Assembly (NCBI RefSeq): GCF_025273675.1
Contig: NZ_CP045809.1
Span: 4,898,001 to 4,962,000 of the forward strand
Source of the DNA: Gordonia pseudamarae
GTDB taxonomy: Bacteria > Actinomycetota > Actinomycetes > Mycobacteriales > Mycobacteriaceae
Length of the DNA: 64,000 nucleotides
Direction of reading: 5' to 3'
In this document: positions 50,574-59,376 of the stretch, one piece after another
Position numbering within the stretch: position 1 is the first letter of the stretch
Layout: each line of letters starts with the position of its first letter
Program-made: the position numbers and the translations under genes
The notes under the pieces: generated by a model
What the model saw: only the letters and a program-made list of their open reading frames with translations
Database searches by the model: none
What the model was told of the DNA's origin: nothing

Positions 50574-51770
50574 TCAGCCGAGGGAGGCGAGGGTGCGGAC
50601 GAGATGGTCGACCTCGACGGGGGTCGAGTACGGGCCGAGACCGATGGTGATCGCACCGCCGAAGTCGTTGACGCCCATCACATCGAGGGCACGGCTCGGG
50701 ATGCCGGTGAGGGCACGGATGCCGTTGTCGGCCAGACGCCGGACCACCTTGTCGGCACTGATGCCGGCGACGGTGAAGCTGAGCAGCGGCACCCGGTTGG
50801 CCGATTCACCGATCACATGCACCTGGTTGAGATTTTCCAGCGTCGAGCGCAGGTAGGTCATCAGCCGGTCGAGGTATTCGCCCTGGCCGCTGATGGCGGC
50901 GGTCAGCCGGTGCCTACGTTTGCCGATGGCGTCCTCGTCGAGGTTTGCCAGATATTCCACGGATGCCACAGTGCCGGCGAGCAGTGCGCCGCTGACCCGT
51001 TCCGGTTCGAGCCGGGAGGGACCGGTGGCCCGCGGATCGAGACTGACCGACTCGAGTGAGGCGATACGGCCGGGGTCGGCGAACACCATCGCCGCCACGG
51101 GTGGGCCGCCCCACCGCTGCGCCGACACGACCATCACGTCGGCGCCCAGTTTCCGGATGTCGAGAGTGCGGAACGGTGCGGCGCTGGTGGCGTCGACGAC
51201 GAACAGGGCCCGCGCGTGACCGGCACCGTCGGCGATGGGCGCCAGGTCGGTGACCACCCCGGTCACCGACGACGCCATCGCCACCGTCACCACCGACACC
51301 GGGCCGGACAACAACCGCTCGTACTGCCAGGAGGGCAGCTCGCCGGTCTCGACGGCGATCTCACCCCACCGGACATTCCAGCCACTGCGTTTGGCCAGCC
51401 GCAGCCACGGGACGATGTTCTCCTCGTCGTCGGTGCGGCTGACCACGACGTCTCCGACCGCCTTACGGGAGGCGAGCAAGGATTCACCGAGCGCCGACAG
51501 CAGCGAGAACCGTGAGTTGCCGAGCACCACTCCGGCCGGATCCCCGCCCACCAGGTCGGCGATGGCACGGCGGGCCCGATCGGTGACGTCGGCGGTCGCC
51601 CGCCCCGACGGGTACAGCGGATCGGGGGGAGCCGCGAACTGCCGGAAACCTGTCGACACGGCCGTGGACACCGAGTTGGGGATCATCATCCCCGCCTGCG
51701 GATCGAAATGGATCCAGCCGTCGCCGAGTGAGGGGAACAGTCCACGCACATACGCGACATCGAACGCCAT
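50574..51770 (-). CDS. Class V aminotransferase-fold protein lacking the PLP lysine
   Basis: The 398-residue protein has the class V aminotransferase/cysteine desulfurase fold: FDPQAGMMIPNSV at the start, VVDATSAAPF with the PLP-contacting Asp193, and LLSFTVAGISADKVVRRL in the small domain. Where active members have Gly/Ser-His-Lys, this one reads VVSAQRWGGPP, so Arg219 sits at the lysine that binds PLP. It may be inactive or use another chemistry. By position it corresponds to Rv3778c. ATG 51770 was chosen; the longer frame is a shadow of the upstream region. Confidence 0.85.
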   Translation of the reverse strand: MAFDVAYVRGLFPSLGDGWIHFDPQAGMMIPNSVSTAVSTGFRQFAAPPDPLYPSGRATADVTDRARRAIADLVGGDPAGVVLGNSRFSLLSALGESLLASRKAVGDVVVSRTDDEENIVPWLRLAKRSGWNVRWGEIAVETGELPSWQYERLLSGPVSVVTVAMASSVTGVVTDLAPIADGAGHARALFVVDATSAAPFRTLDIRKLGADVMVVSAQRWGGPPVAAMVFADPGRIASLESVSLDPRATGPSRLEPERVSGALLAGTVASVEYLANLDEDAIGKRRHRLTAAISGQGEYLDRLMTYLRSTLENLNQVHVIGESANRVPLLSFTVAGISADKVVRRLADNGIRALTGIPSRALDVMGVNDFGGAITIGLGPYSTPVEVDHLVRTLASLG

Positions 51771-51888
51771 GGCCACCACCCTAACGCCCGGCCCTGGCCG
51801 AACCCATGCAATGCCGCCCACAGCACCACCGGGAGGAAGGCGGGGGGAACGGGGCCCGCGCTCGCGGTGGCCGCATAAACTTCTGACC

Positions 51889-52425
51889 ATGACCTCAGGA
51901 GGTATCCCCAACCCGTTCAGCAACGACCCGTCAGCGGCCGCCGGATCCGGCGACGATGAGCAGATCGTGGTCGTCAACACCGACGGCGAGGCGCAGAGCG
52001 TCGCGGAGATGGTGGAGCAGCCGGCCAAGGTGATGCGGATCGGCACGATGATCAAGCAACTGCTGGAGGAGGTGCGCGCCGCACCTCTCGACGAGGCCTC
52101 CCGCAACCGGCTGCGCGACATCCACCAGACGTCGATCCGGGAGCTGGAAGGTGGGCTGGCGCCGGAACTGCGCGAAGAGTTGGAGCGGCTGGCGCTGCCG
52201 TTCTCCGATGACGCGACGCCCTCGGATGCGGAACTGCGGATCGCGCAGGCCCAACTCGTCGGCTGGCTCGAAGGTCTGTTCCACGGGATCCAGACCGCGC
52301 TGTTCGCTCAGCAGATGGCGGCGCGGGCCCAGTTGGAGCAGATGCGCCAGGGCGCGTTGCCGCCGGGCCTGGGCGGTCCGAGCGGTACGGGCCACGGCCA
52401 CGACAGCACAGGGCAGTATCTGTAG
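51889..52425 (+). CDS. bpa: Bacterial proteasome activator Bpa (PafE)
   Basis: The 178-residue helical protein matches Bpa (Rv3780): a conserved EMVEQPAKVMRIGTMIKQLL helix, then LREELERLALPF and AQLVGWLEGLFHGIQTALFAQQ. It ends in GQYL, the C-terminal tail that docks into the 20S proteasome. It forms an ATP-independent ring that feeds unfolded proteins to the proteasome. ATG 51889 gives the expected N-terminus. It precedes the arabinogalactan genes, as in M. tuberculosis. Confidence 0.93.
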   Translation: MTSGGIPNPFSNDPSAAAGSGDDEQIVVVNTDGEAQSVAEMVEQPAKVMRIGTMIKQLLEEVRAAPLDEASRNRLRDIHQTSIRELEGGLAPELREELERLALPFSDDATPSDAELRIAQAQLVGWLEGLFHGIQTALFAQQMAARAQLEQMRQGALPPGLGGPSGTGHGHDSTGQYL

Positions 52426-52476
52426 CGCCGTGCGGCGGCGCCGGGACGGCGCGGTCCGCTTGTATGCTGGGTCTCC

Positions 52477-53337
52477 GTGTCAGTAGTAGTCGGCGACGAC
52501 GTACCCCCTGCCCCCGAGGTGTCGGATTCACGCACGCTACGGCGAGGTGTGGCCGATCTCGTCTCGGGATTGCGCAATCACGAGCTGTGGCTGCATCTGG
52601 GTTGGCAGGACATCCGGCAACGGTACCGGCGTTCGGTGCTCGGACCGCTGTGGATCACCATCGCCACGGGTGTGACCGCGGTGGCGATGGGGCTGCTGTA
52701 CGGCGAGCTGTTCGATCAGGACATCAAGACGTTCCTGCCGTATGTGACGCTGGGTTTCATCTTCTGGAACTTCATCCAGATGTCGATCCTCGACGGCGCC
52801 GAGGTATTCAGCAAGAACGAGGGGTTGATCAAGCAGATCCCGGCGCCGGTGAGTGTGCACGTCTACCGGGTGGTGTGGCGGCAGCTGATCATCTTCGCCC
52901 ACAATCTGGTGATCTTCGTGATCGTGCTGATCGTGTTCCCGCAGGATCCGGGGTGGGGCGCGCTGCTGGTGATTCCGGCGTTCGCGCTGTACATCCTCAA
53001 CTCGGTGTGGGTGGCCATCGTGTTCGGCATCCTGTCGACCCGGTTCCGCGACATCGGCCAGTTGCTGACCACGACCGTGCAGTTGGTGTTCTTCATGACG
53101 CCGATCATCTGGTCCGCGGACAGTCTGAGCAGCACCACGCACGAGTCGTCGAGCAGGCTCAAGATCGTCGAGATCAACCCGATGTTCCACTACCTTGAGG
53201 TGGCCCGTGGTCCGTTGCTGGGTAATGACATCGAGTTCTACCACTGGGCGGTGGTGTTGGGTTGTACCGCCGTCGGCTGGCTGCTGGCCCTGTTCGTGAT
53301 GCGTAACTATCGGGCCCGCGTGCCCTACTGGGTGTAG
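52477..53337 (+). CDS. wzm: Polysaccharide ABC exporter permease Wzm (galactan)
   Basis: The 286-residue ABC-2 type permease has a cytoplasmic lead, then HLGWQDIRQRYRRSVLGPLW and about six membrane segments, ending in VMRNYRARVPYWV. With Wzt it would flip the lipid-linked galactan across the membrane for arabinogalactan assembly. GTG 52477 fits the family N-terminus. It is followed 12 bp later by wzt. The order wzm-wzt-glfT1 here is altered relative to my memory of M. tuberculosis. Confidence 0.92.
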   Translation: MSVVVGDDVPPAPEVSDSRTLRRGVADLVSGLRNHELWLHLGWQDIRQRYRRSVLGPLWITIATGVTAVAMGLLYGELFDQDIKTFLPYVTLGFIFWNFIQMSILDGAEVFSKNEGLIKQIPAPVSVHVYRVVWRQLIIFAHNLVIFVIVLIVFPQDPGWGALLVIPAFALYILNSVWVAIVFGILSTRFRDIGQLLTTTVQLVFFMTPIIWSADSLSSTTHESSSRLKIVEINPMFHYLEVARGPLLGNDIEFYHWAVVLGCTAVGWLLALFVMRNYRARVPYWV

Positions 53338-53349
53338 GAGAGACACGAG

Positions 53350-54180
53350 TTGGCAACCTCTGATGTGCGGGTGGATACCTGGAACGCGGGTGTCGATTTC
53401 CCGATTTTCGATGCCAAGACGCGGTCGATCAAGAAGTCGGTGATCGGCGCCGCGGGCGGGGTGATCGGGGCGACCGGATCGAATGTGATGGTCGTCGAGG
53501 CACTCAAGGACATCAACCTGCATCTGCGCCACGGCGACAGGGTCGGTCTGGTGGGCCACAACGGCGCCGGCAAGTCGACGCTGCTGCGGCTGCTGGCCGG
53601 TATCTACGAGCCGACGAGCGGTTCGTGCCGGGTGCGGGGCCGGGTGGCGCCCGTGTTCGACCTCGGCGTCGGCATGGACCCGGAGATCTCCGGGTACGAG
53701 AACATCCTGGTCCGCGGCATGTTCCTGGGGATGAGCCGCAAGGAGATGCTGCGCAAGGTCGACGACATCGCCGAATTCACCGAACTCGGCGACTACCTGG
53801 AAATGCCGCTGCGCACCTATTCGGCGGGTATGCGGGTGCGGGTGGCGCTGGGCGTGGTCACCAGCACCGACCCGGAGATCCTGATCCTCGACGAGGGCAT
53901 CGGCAATGTCGACGCCGCGTTCATGAAGAAGTCGCGCAAACGGCTGCAGGAACTGGTGGAACGTTCGGGCATCCTGGTGTTCGCGAGCCATTCCAACGAG
54001 TTCCTGGCGCAGTTGTGCGATCGTGCGCTGTGGATCGATCACGGCCGGATCCGTCAGGAGGGCGGTATCGAGGAGGTCGTCGAGGCGTACGAGGGTCCGG
54101 AGGCGGCGGCGAATGTGCGCCGGGTGCTGGCCGACATGGACAAGGACGCCGACTCCACCGACGGCGAGGATGCCGAGTGA
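53350..54180 (+). CDS. wzt: Polysaccharide ABC exporter ATPase Wzt (galactan)
   Basis: The 276-residue ATPase has Walker A GHNGAGKST, signature YSAGMRVRVALG and Walker B ILILDEGIGN. The N-terminal 50 residues precede the ATPase domain, as in this subfamily, and no carbohydrate-binding domain follows. It powers Wzm. TTG 53350 is preceded by AGGAGAG. Its stop overlaps the glfT1 start as GTGA. Confidence 0.92.
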   Translation: MATSDVRVDTWNAGVDFPIFDAKTRSIKKSVIGAAGGVIGATGSNVMVVEALKDINLHLRHGDRVGLVGHNGAGKSTLLRLLAGIYEPTSGSCRVRGRVAPVFDLGVGMDPEISGYENILVRGMFLGMSRKEMLRKVDDIAEFTELGDYLEMPLRTYSAGMRVRVALGVVTSTDPEILILDEGIGNVDAAFMKKSRKRLQELVERSGILVFASHSNEFLAQLCDRALWIDHGRIRQEGGIEEVVEAYEGPEAAANVRRVLADMDKDADSTDGEDAE

Positions 54181-55085
54181 ACGAACGTATCGTCGCGGTC
54201 GTCGTCACGCACAGGCGCGCCGGGCTGCTGGCCGAATCCCTGAAGGCCGTCGCGGCCCAGGATCGTCCGGTCGATCACCTGGTGGTGGTCGACAACGCCG
54301 ACGAGGCGGTTGTCGCCGATCTTGTCGCCGGGCAGCCGATTCCGACCACCTACATCGGGTCCAAGCGCAATCTGGGCGGGGCGGGCGGTTTCGCGCTCGG
54401 CATGTTGCAGGCGCTCGCTCTGGGAGCCGACTGGGTGTGGTGTGCCGACGACGACGGGCGTCCGGACGGCCCGGCGGTCCTGTCGACGCTGCTTGCCTGC
54501 GCGCGGCGCCACGGCCTCGACGAGGTGTCACCGGTGGTCGCGCGTATCGACGACCCCGACACCCTCGCCTTCCCGCTGCGCCGAGGGCTGGTGTGGCGGC
54601 GCAGACGCTCGGACTTGTTCGCCGACGGCGAGACCCAGGACGACGATCTGCTGCCCGGGATCGCCTCGCTGTTCAACGGGGCGCTGTTCTCGGCGCACGC
54701 GCTGGAAGTGGTCGGGGTGCCCGATCTACGGCTGTTCTTCCGCGGCGACGAGGTGGAGATCCACCGCAGGCTGCGGCGTTCGGGCCTGAGTTTCGGCACC
54801 TGCCTGACCACCGGGTACCTGCATCCCGACGGCGCCGACGAGTTTCGGCCGATCTTGGGTGGCCGGATGCACACCCAGTACCCCGACAACGAGATCAAAC
54901 GGTTCTTCACCTACCGCAACCGCGGCTATCTGATGAGCCAGCCGGGGATGCGCAAGCTGCTGCCGCAGGAGTATGCCCGGTTCGGATGGTATTTCCTGGT
55001 GCAGCAGCACGACCCGAAGGGTTTCGCCGAATGGGTGCGGCTACGTCGGCTCGGCCGACGGGAACGGTTCATCCGGCCCGAATAG
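54177..55085 (+). CDS. glfT1: Galactofuranosyltransferase GlfT1
   Basis: The 302-residue GT-A glycosyltransferase has RNLGGAGGFALGM, the metal-binding DDD at 91-93 (CADDDGRP), FFRGDEVEIHRR and a C-terminal HTQYPDNEIKRFFTYRNRGY. GlfT1 adds the first two galactofuranose residues to the linker unit of arabinogalactan at the inner membrane face. It starts at GTG 54177, overlapping wzt. Its 3' end overlaps a convergent transposase remnant by 45 bp. Confidence 0.93.
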   Translation: MNERIVAVVVTHRRAGLLAESLKAVAAQDRPVDHLVVVDNADEAVVADLVAGQPIPTTYIGSKRNLGGAGGFALGMLQALALGADWVWCADDDGRPDGPAVLSTLLACARRHGLDEVSPVVARIDDPDTLAFPLRRGLVWRRRRSDLFADGETQDDDLLPGIASLFNGALFSAHALEVVGVPDLRLFFRGDEVEIHRRLRRSGLSFGTCLTTGYLHPDGADEFRPILGGRMHTQYPDNEIKRFFTYRNRGYLMSQPGMRKLLPQEYARFGWYFLVQQHDPKGFAEWVRLRRLGRRERFIRPE

Positions 55086-55298
55086 CGTCATCGCCGGCTC
55101 TTCCTCGGGCAGCCCGAGGTCGAGTTGGCCCTGTCCCTCGCTGAGCCGTTGCGCGGCGACCCGCTTGAGGATGTCGAGTTCCTTGTCGGTGTGCGCCGAT
55201 CCGAGGTGCTCGATCTGCCGTGACCCGCGCCGGTTGGCGTACACGATCTGCACAGCGGTGGCCCCCGAGGCCGTCTTGACCGTCCGAACGTATGCCAC
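55041..55298 (-). pseudogene. N-terminal remnant of an IS1634-type transposase
   Basis: The 85-residue frame begins AYVRTVKTASGATAVQIVY, then SRQIEHLGSAHTDKELDIL and GQLDLGL. This is the usual N-terminus of IS1634/IS1549-type transposases, which are normally about 450 residues or more. The frame then runs into the opposite-strand glfT1 coding end and stops. No catalytic DDE region or inverted repeats are seen, so it is a non-functional remnant. Confidence 0.75.
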
Positions 55299-55301
55299 GG
55301 T

Positions 55302-56108
55302 CTATCTGGTACCGGCGATGTACAGCGAGCGGACCACGTAGTCGGCGAAGACCGTGCGACCCAGACGCAGGTGCACGCCGTCACGGGCCCAGAATCCGGG
55401 GTAGAAGGTGAAGGCGCGGTCCCAGTGGTTGACGTCGAGGTTGGCGTAGCGGACGTCGGCTGCGGTGAGCTGTTGACGCATGACGGCCATGTACCTGTCG
55501 AGGTAGGCGTGGTTCATGTAGCGCGGCGACGAGGATTGGACGATGGTGCGGGGGGTGATCCAGTCGACGCGGGAACGCGAGCCGACGGCGCTCATGACCT
55601 GTTCGATGCGGCTGCTCAGCTGGGCGGCGTCGCCTTTGGTGGCGGCGGCATCGTTGGTGCCGATCTGCACGATGTAGCAGTTGACGCCCTGCCCGCGCAT
55701 CCAGCGGATCACGTGGAGGGCGTTGCCGTGGTAGCCGGTGGTGTTCTTGCCGGCCTGGGTGACCGAGCGTCCGGATGCGGCGCTGTACAGGAACGGTTTG
55801 CCCGTCGTACGCAGGTTGGCTTTGAGCCGTTCCAGGCTGCCGCCGCCGGCACTCAGGCTGGCTCCGACGAGGCCGACTTTGCGGCAGTCGTTGAGGGTGC
55901 GGGGTGCACCGAATCCGGTGGAACCGAGCGATCCGGTGCTCGAGCCGGCGTTGGAGGAGCCGAGTTCGCTGGAGCCGGTGACGAGCGCATCGCTGGAGCC
56001 GGTCGACACGACATCGCTGGAGCCGGTGGGGGCGGCTGCCGCTGTTCCGGCGGTGGGCACCACCAGAGCGGCCAGCATGGACACGGCAACGATCGACTTC
56101 TTCAACAA
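55302..56108 (-). CDS. Secreted SGNH/GDSL-family hydrolase
   Basis: The 268-residue protein has a signal peptide (LKKSIVAVSMLAALVVPTAG, cleavage near AAAAP). A serine/glycine-rich linker of about 45 residues follows, with repeated TGSS units. The hydrolase domain has block I Ser in GLVGASLSAGG, IVQIGTNDAA and the DGVH histidine block. It would act outside the membrane on an ester such as an acylated wall glycan or lipid. TTG 56108 with AAAGGGA is the best start I see. Confidence 0.82.
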   Translation of the reverse strand: MLKKSIVAVSMLAALVVPTAGTAAAAPTGSSDVVSTGSSDALVTGSSELGSSNAGSSTGSLGSTGFGAPRTLNDCRKVGLVGASLSAGGGSLERLKANLRTTGKPFLYSAASGRSVTQAGKNTTGYHGNALHVIRWMRGQGVNCYIVQIGTNDAAATKGDAAQLSSRIEQVMSAVGSRSRVDWITPRTIVQSSSPRYMNHAYLDRYMAVMRQQLTAADVRYANLDVNHWDRAFTFYPGFWARDGVHLRLGRTVFADYVVRSLYIAGTR

Positions 56109-56274
56109 CCCGGTCCCTTTCGCGGTGAGTCTTCGAACGCCGATCGGCGCGCGGGAAAGTTAGGTTCGACTGGCTAATCTATCCGGCGATACCTGGTCGT
56201 TACCAACCAAGAGCCATCGGGTGATGTATGCCACAGCTGCGATAGCCCGAGAATTCTTGAGTCCTAGCCACAAA

Positions 56275-56292
56275 ATTAGAACGTGTTCTAAT
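56275..56292. promoter_or_regulatory. Perfect palindrome ATTAGAAC-GT-GTTCTAAT, KstR-type operator
   Basis: Its core 14 bp (56277-56290) fits the published KstR pattern TNNAACNNGTTNNA. It lies 7 bp before the LLM oxidoreductase start at 56300. KstR controls cholesterol genes, but other TetR proteins bind similar sites. Confidence 0.6.
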
Positions 56293-56299
56293 ATTGGGT

Positions 56300-57181
56300 A
56301 TGCGATTCACGTTCGCCGAAGCGATGACCGATCCCGCCTACTACGCACCGCTCGCGCAGGCCGCCGAGCAGGCCGGATTCGCCGGATTCACCATCCCCGA
56401 CTCCCTTGCCTACCCCGAGGTATCCGACGCGAAGTACCCGTACACCCCCGACGGCAACCGCGAGTTCCTCGAGGACAAGGCGTTCATCGAGACGTTCATC
56501 TCGGCCGCATCGCTGGGCGCGGTCACCTCCACGATCCGGTTCACCCCGTTCGTACTGAAACTGCCCGTCCGCCCGCCGGCGCTGGTGGCCAAGCAGGCGG
56601 CATCGGTGGCCTACCTGACCGGCAATCGCCTCGCGCTCGGTGTGGGCACCAGCCCGTGGCCGGAGGACTACGACGTCATGGGAGTCGACTTCCGCCGACG
56701 GGGCAGGCGGATGGACGAATGCATGGACATCATCCGCGGTCTCACCGGTGGTGAGTACTTCGAGTTCCACGGCGAGTTCTACGACATTCCGAAGGTCAAG
56801 ATGACGCCCGCGCCCACCGAACCGATCCCGCTGCTGGTCGGCGGCCACGCCGACGCCGCGTTGCGCAGAGCCGTGATCCGGGGTGACGGCTGGATGCACG
56901 GCGGTGGCCCGGGCGAGGAACTCGACGCCCTGCTGGCGAAGATCACCGACATCCGCACAGCGGAGGGGAAGCTGAACGACCCGTTCGAGATTCACGTCAT
57001 CTCCCTCGACGCCTACACCGTCGACGGCGTGAAACGACTGGAGGACAAGGGCATCACCGACGTCATCGTCGGATTCCGGGTCCCCTACATCAAGGGCCCC
57101 GACACCGAACCGTTGCAGAAGAAGATCGATCATCTGAACTGGTACGCCGACAACGTGATCGCCAAATGTTCGGCCCCGTGA
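56300..57181 (+). CDS. LLM-class F420-dependent oxidoreductase
   Basis: The 293-residue protein has the luciferase-like TIM barrel pattern: MRFTFAEAMTDPAYYAPLAQAAE at the start, LALGVGTSPWPEDYDVMG, and PLLVGGHADAALRRAV before a C-terminal WYADNVIA. Members use reduced F420 or FMN. ATG 56300 was chosen; a TTG at 56294 is possible. A KstR-type palindrome overlaps the promoter, which could tie this gene to steroid metabolism although it lies in the cell-wall gene region. The substrate is unknown. Confidence 0.88.
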   Translation: MRFTFAEAMTDPAYYAPLAQAAEQAGFAGFTIPDSLAYPEVSDAKYPYTPDGNREFLEDKAFIETFISAASLGAVTSTIRFTPFVLKLPVRPPALVAKQAASVAYLTGNRLALGVGTSPWPEDYDVMGVDFRRRGRRMDECMDIIRGLTGGEYFEFHGEFYDIPKVKMTPAPTEPIPLLVGGHADAALRRAVIRGDGWMHGGGPGEELDALLAKITDIRTAEGKLNDPFEIHVISLDAYTVDGVKRLEDKGITDVIVGFRVPYIKGPDTEPLQKKIDHLNWYADNVIAKCSAP

Positions 57182-57191
57182 CCGGTCCGGA

Positions 57192-58658
57192 TCATCGTCG
57201 GCGGGCGCGCAGAGCCGCATGTGCGGCGCGATAGCCGCACATGCCGTGTACTCCCCCGCCCGGCGCCGTCGATGACGAGCACAGGTAGACGCCCGGTACC
57301 CCCGTCGCATAGGGGTCGGGCGACAGGCGCGGCCGGGCCAGGAGCCCGCGCAGGTCGTTCGCGCCGCCGCCGATGTCACCGCCCACGTTGTTGGGATTGA
57401 ACCGCTCCAGGGCGGCCGGTCCCACGGATTCGACGTCGATGATCCGGTCACGGACACCGGGGGCGAAGCGTTCGATCTGTCCGAGGACGATCTCGGTGCC
57501 GTCGAGTGAACAGCCGTGCGGTACATGGGCATAGGCCAGCGCATGCCGCACCTGATCGGGCGGGTTGCGCAGTCTGGTGGGATCGGCGAGGTACTGCTGC
57601 GTGAGGATCGTGAAGGGCCGGGCGGGCAGCACACCCGCGGCACAGTCCGCCTCTGCGGCGGCGATCTGCGCAGCGCTCCCACCGAGGTGGATCGTTCCGG
57701 CGCGTCGGCATTCGTCCGCCCGCCAGGGAATGTCGCCGTCGATGACCAACCGCACCGCGAAGGCGGCGGGACCACGGCGCGATCGCGACCAGGAGCGCCG
57801 GACCCGGGGCGGCACCCGATCACCGAGGATGCCGAGCGCGGCGCGCGGCGCCACGTCCAGCAAGGTCACGTCGGCGTCGATCCGGCTGAAATCGGTGATG
57901 GTCACACCTGTTTCGACGCGGCCACCGTGTGCGGACAGTTCAGCCACCAGCGCGTCGGAGATGGCCCGCGATCCGCCGACCGCGACCGGCCAGCCGTTAC
58001 GGTGACCGGCGGCGATCAACGCCACCCCGGGCGCGGACGAACCGGTACCGGTGAGCGAGGTGGCGGCGTGTGCGGCGATCCCGGCGAACATCCCGCGCGT
58101 GTGCTCATCGCGAAATGTCCTGGCCAGCAGCATCGCCGGGAGGCCCGCACGCATCGCGAAGCGGGCCAGCGCCAGCGGATGGTCGGGAACGCGCAGCATC
58201 GGCCCGAACACGTCGTCGTAGAGGACACCGTGGTTCTGCTCGCCGCCGACGCGATCACGGGGTGCGTCGTCACCGTCGTCGGCGAACGGCCCGAAAAACC
58301 GCCGCCACCGTCGCCCGTCGCCGCCGAATCCGGATGCAGTCCGGTCGATGTCACGGAACAGCGCCGCGGCCGAGCCATCATCGAACGGGTGCGCGCAGTC
58401 GATGTCGGGCCACGCCCACCGCAGTCCGTGCCGCTCCAGTCCGGCAAATGCGGGCGACCCGGCCCCGAGCGGATGCACGGAGGAACAATGATCGTGCAGC
58501 AGTCCGTCGCGGACGAAACTCCTGGTACCGCCGCCGATCTCGGCTGCCGATTCCACCACCGTCACATCGAGGCCGGCGCGGGCCAGAACCACCGCCCCGG
58601 CCAATCCGTTGGGCCCCGAACCCACGACGACGGCGGTCGACGGCGAGCGGCTGTTCAT
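57192..58658 (-). CDS. Phytoene desaturase-like FAD-dependent oxidoreductase
   Basis: The 488-residue flavoprotein has the FAD motif GSGPNGLAGAVVLARAGLDVTV, an EIGGGTRS segment and a C-terminal GVHGMCGYRAA that closes the FAD site, as in the PYROXD2/CrtI group. The product could be a carotenoid-like or lipid desaturase/isomerase. No carotenoid genes are nearby. ATG 58658 was preferred to a TTG nine codons earlier. It is convergent with the LLM gene and 10 bp apart. The 212 bp between its start and the GtrA gene hold nothing I recognise. Confidence 0.85.
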   Translation of the reverse strand: MNSRSPSTAVVVGSGPNGLAGAVVLARAGLDVTVVESAAEIGGGTRSFVRDGLLHDHCSSVHPLGAGSPAFAGLERHGLRWAWPDIDCAHPFDDGSAAALFRDIDRTASGFGGDGRRWRRFFGPFADDGDDAPRDRVGGEQNHGVLYDDVFGPMLRVPDHPLALARFAMRAGLPAMLLARTFRDEHTRGMFAGIAAHAATSLTGTGSSAPGVALIAAGHRNGWPVAVGGSRAISDALVAELSAHGGRVETGVTITDFSRIDADVTLLDVAPRAALGILGDRVPPRVRRSWSRSRRGPAAFAVRLVIDGDIPWRADECRRAGTIHLGGSAAQIAAAEADCAAGVLPARPFTILTQQYLADPTRLRNPPDQVRHALAYAHVPHGCSLDGTEIVLGQIERFAPGVRDRIIDVESVGPAALERFNPNNVGGDIGGGANDLRGLLARPRLSPDPYATGVPGVYLCSSSTAPGGGVHGMCGYRAAHAALRARRR

Positions 58659-58870
58659 CCGCGCCCGGGGGCGTGCCGCTTGCACAGCGGGATCGCCGTG
58701 TCGTGCCGGACGCGGTCGGTCGGCCGCTCCGGAGCCACACCGCGCCTGCCGTTGACTGGCATCACCATCTCGCTTCCGTCCGAGAGACCGGCTGGTCGGC
58801 GGCTTCGCCCGCTACTTCCCGGGCCTACGCCGAACGGCGGCGAAGGTCCCGGCGACAGACCCGGCACCGA

Positions 58871-59356
58871 TCAGCGGATCTTGAAGATCACCGCCCGCTG
58901 CACCACGAAGTTGATGACCGTCGCGGTGCCCTGCGCTATGCCGTAGGCGAGCAGGGAGTAGATGAAGCCGTCGGGCCACAGATGCACCAACAGCGCGTAC
59001 AGGCCCACCTGGACCAGGAATGTCACCAGATACAGGCACATCACCGCGATGAACCGGGCGGTGCTCGGCTCGGCGCGGAAGGTCCAGCGCCGGTTGATCA
59101 GGTAGGCGGTGGTGGTGCCCAGGACGAACCCGAACGCCTTCGCCAGCCAGGGAGCCCACCCCACCGCCTCCTGCAGCAGGTAGGTGAGGCCGAAGTCGAG
59201 AACACCGCAGCCCGCACCCGTGAGCACGAAGCGGATCAGCTGCGTCTTGAGGTCCGCATCGGTCGACGCCTCCTCGTCGTCGACGGGCAACTCTATCGGC
59301 ATCGGGGCATGCCGGGTGGCGAAGTCCTCGTGGTGACTCTTCTCGGGTTCAGACAC
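58871..59356 (-). CDS. GtrA-family membrane protein
   Basis: The 161-residue protein has a 45-residue polar lead and four membrane segments with the GtrA pattern (FVLTGAGCGVLDFGLTYLL, then FVLGTTTAYLINRRWTF and a final VIFKIR). By position it corresponds to Rv3789 next to dprE1, a protein implicated in arabinan assembly either as a flippase candidate or as an anchor for a glycosyltransferase. It reads opposite to dprE1. Confidence 0.9.
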   Translation of the reverse strand: MSEPEKSHHEDFATRHAPMPIELPVDDEEASTDADLKTQLIRFVLTGAGCGVLDFGLTYLLQEAVGWAPWLAKAFGFVLGTTTAYLINRRWTFRAEPSTARFIAVMCLYLVTFLVQVGLYALLVHLWPDGFIYSLLAYGIAQGTATVINFVVQRAVIFKIR

Positions 59357-59376
59357 GCCCCCATCATGTCACCCGG

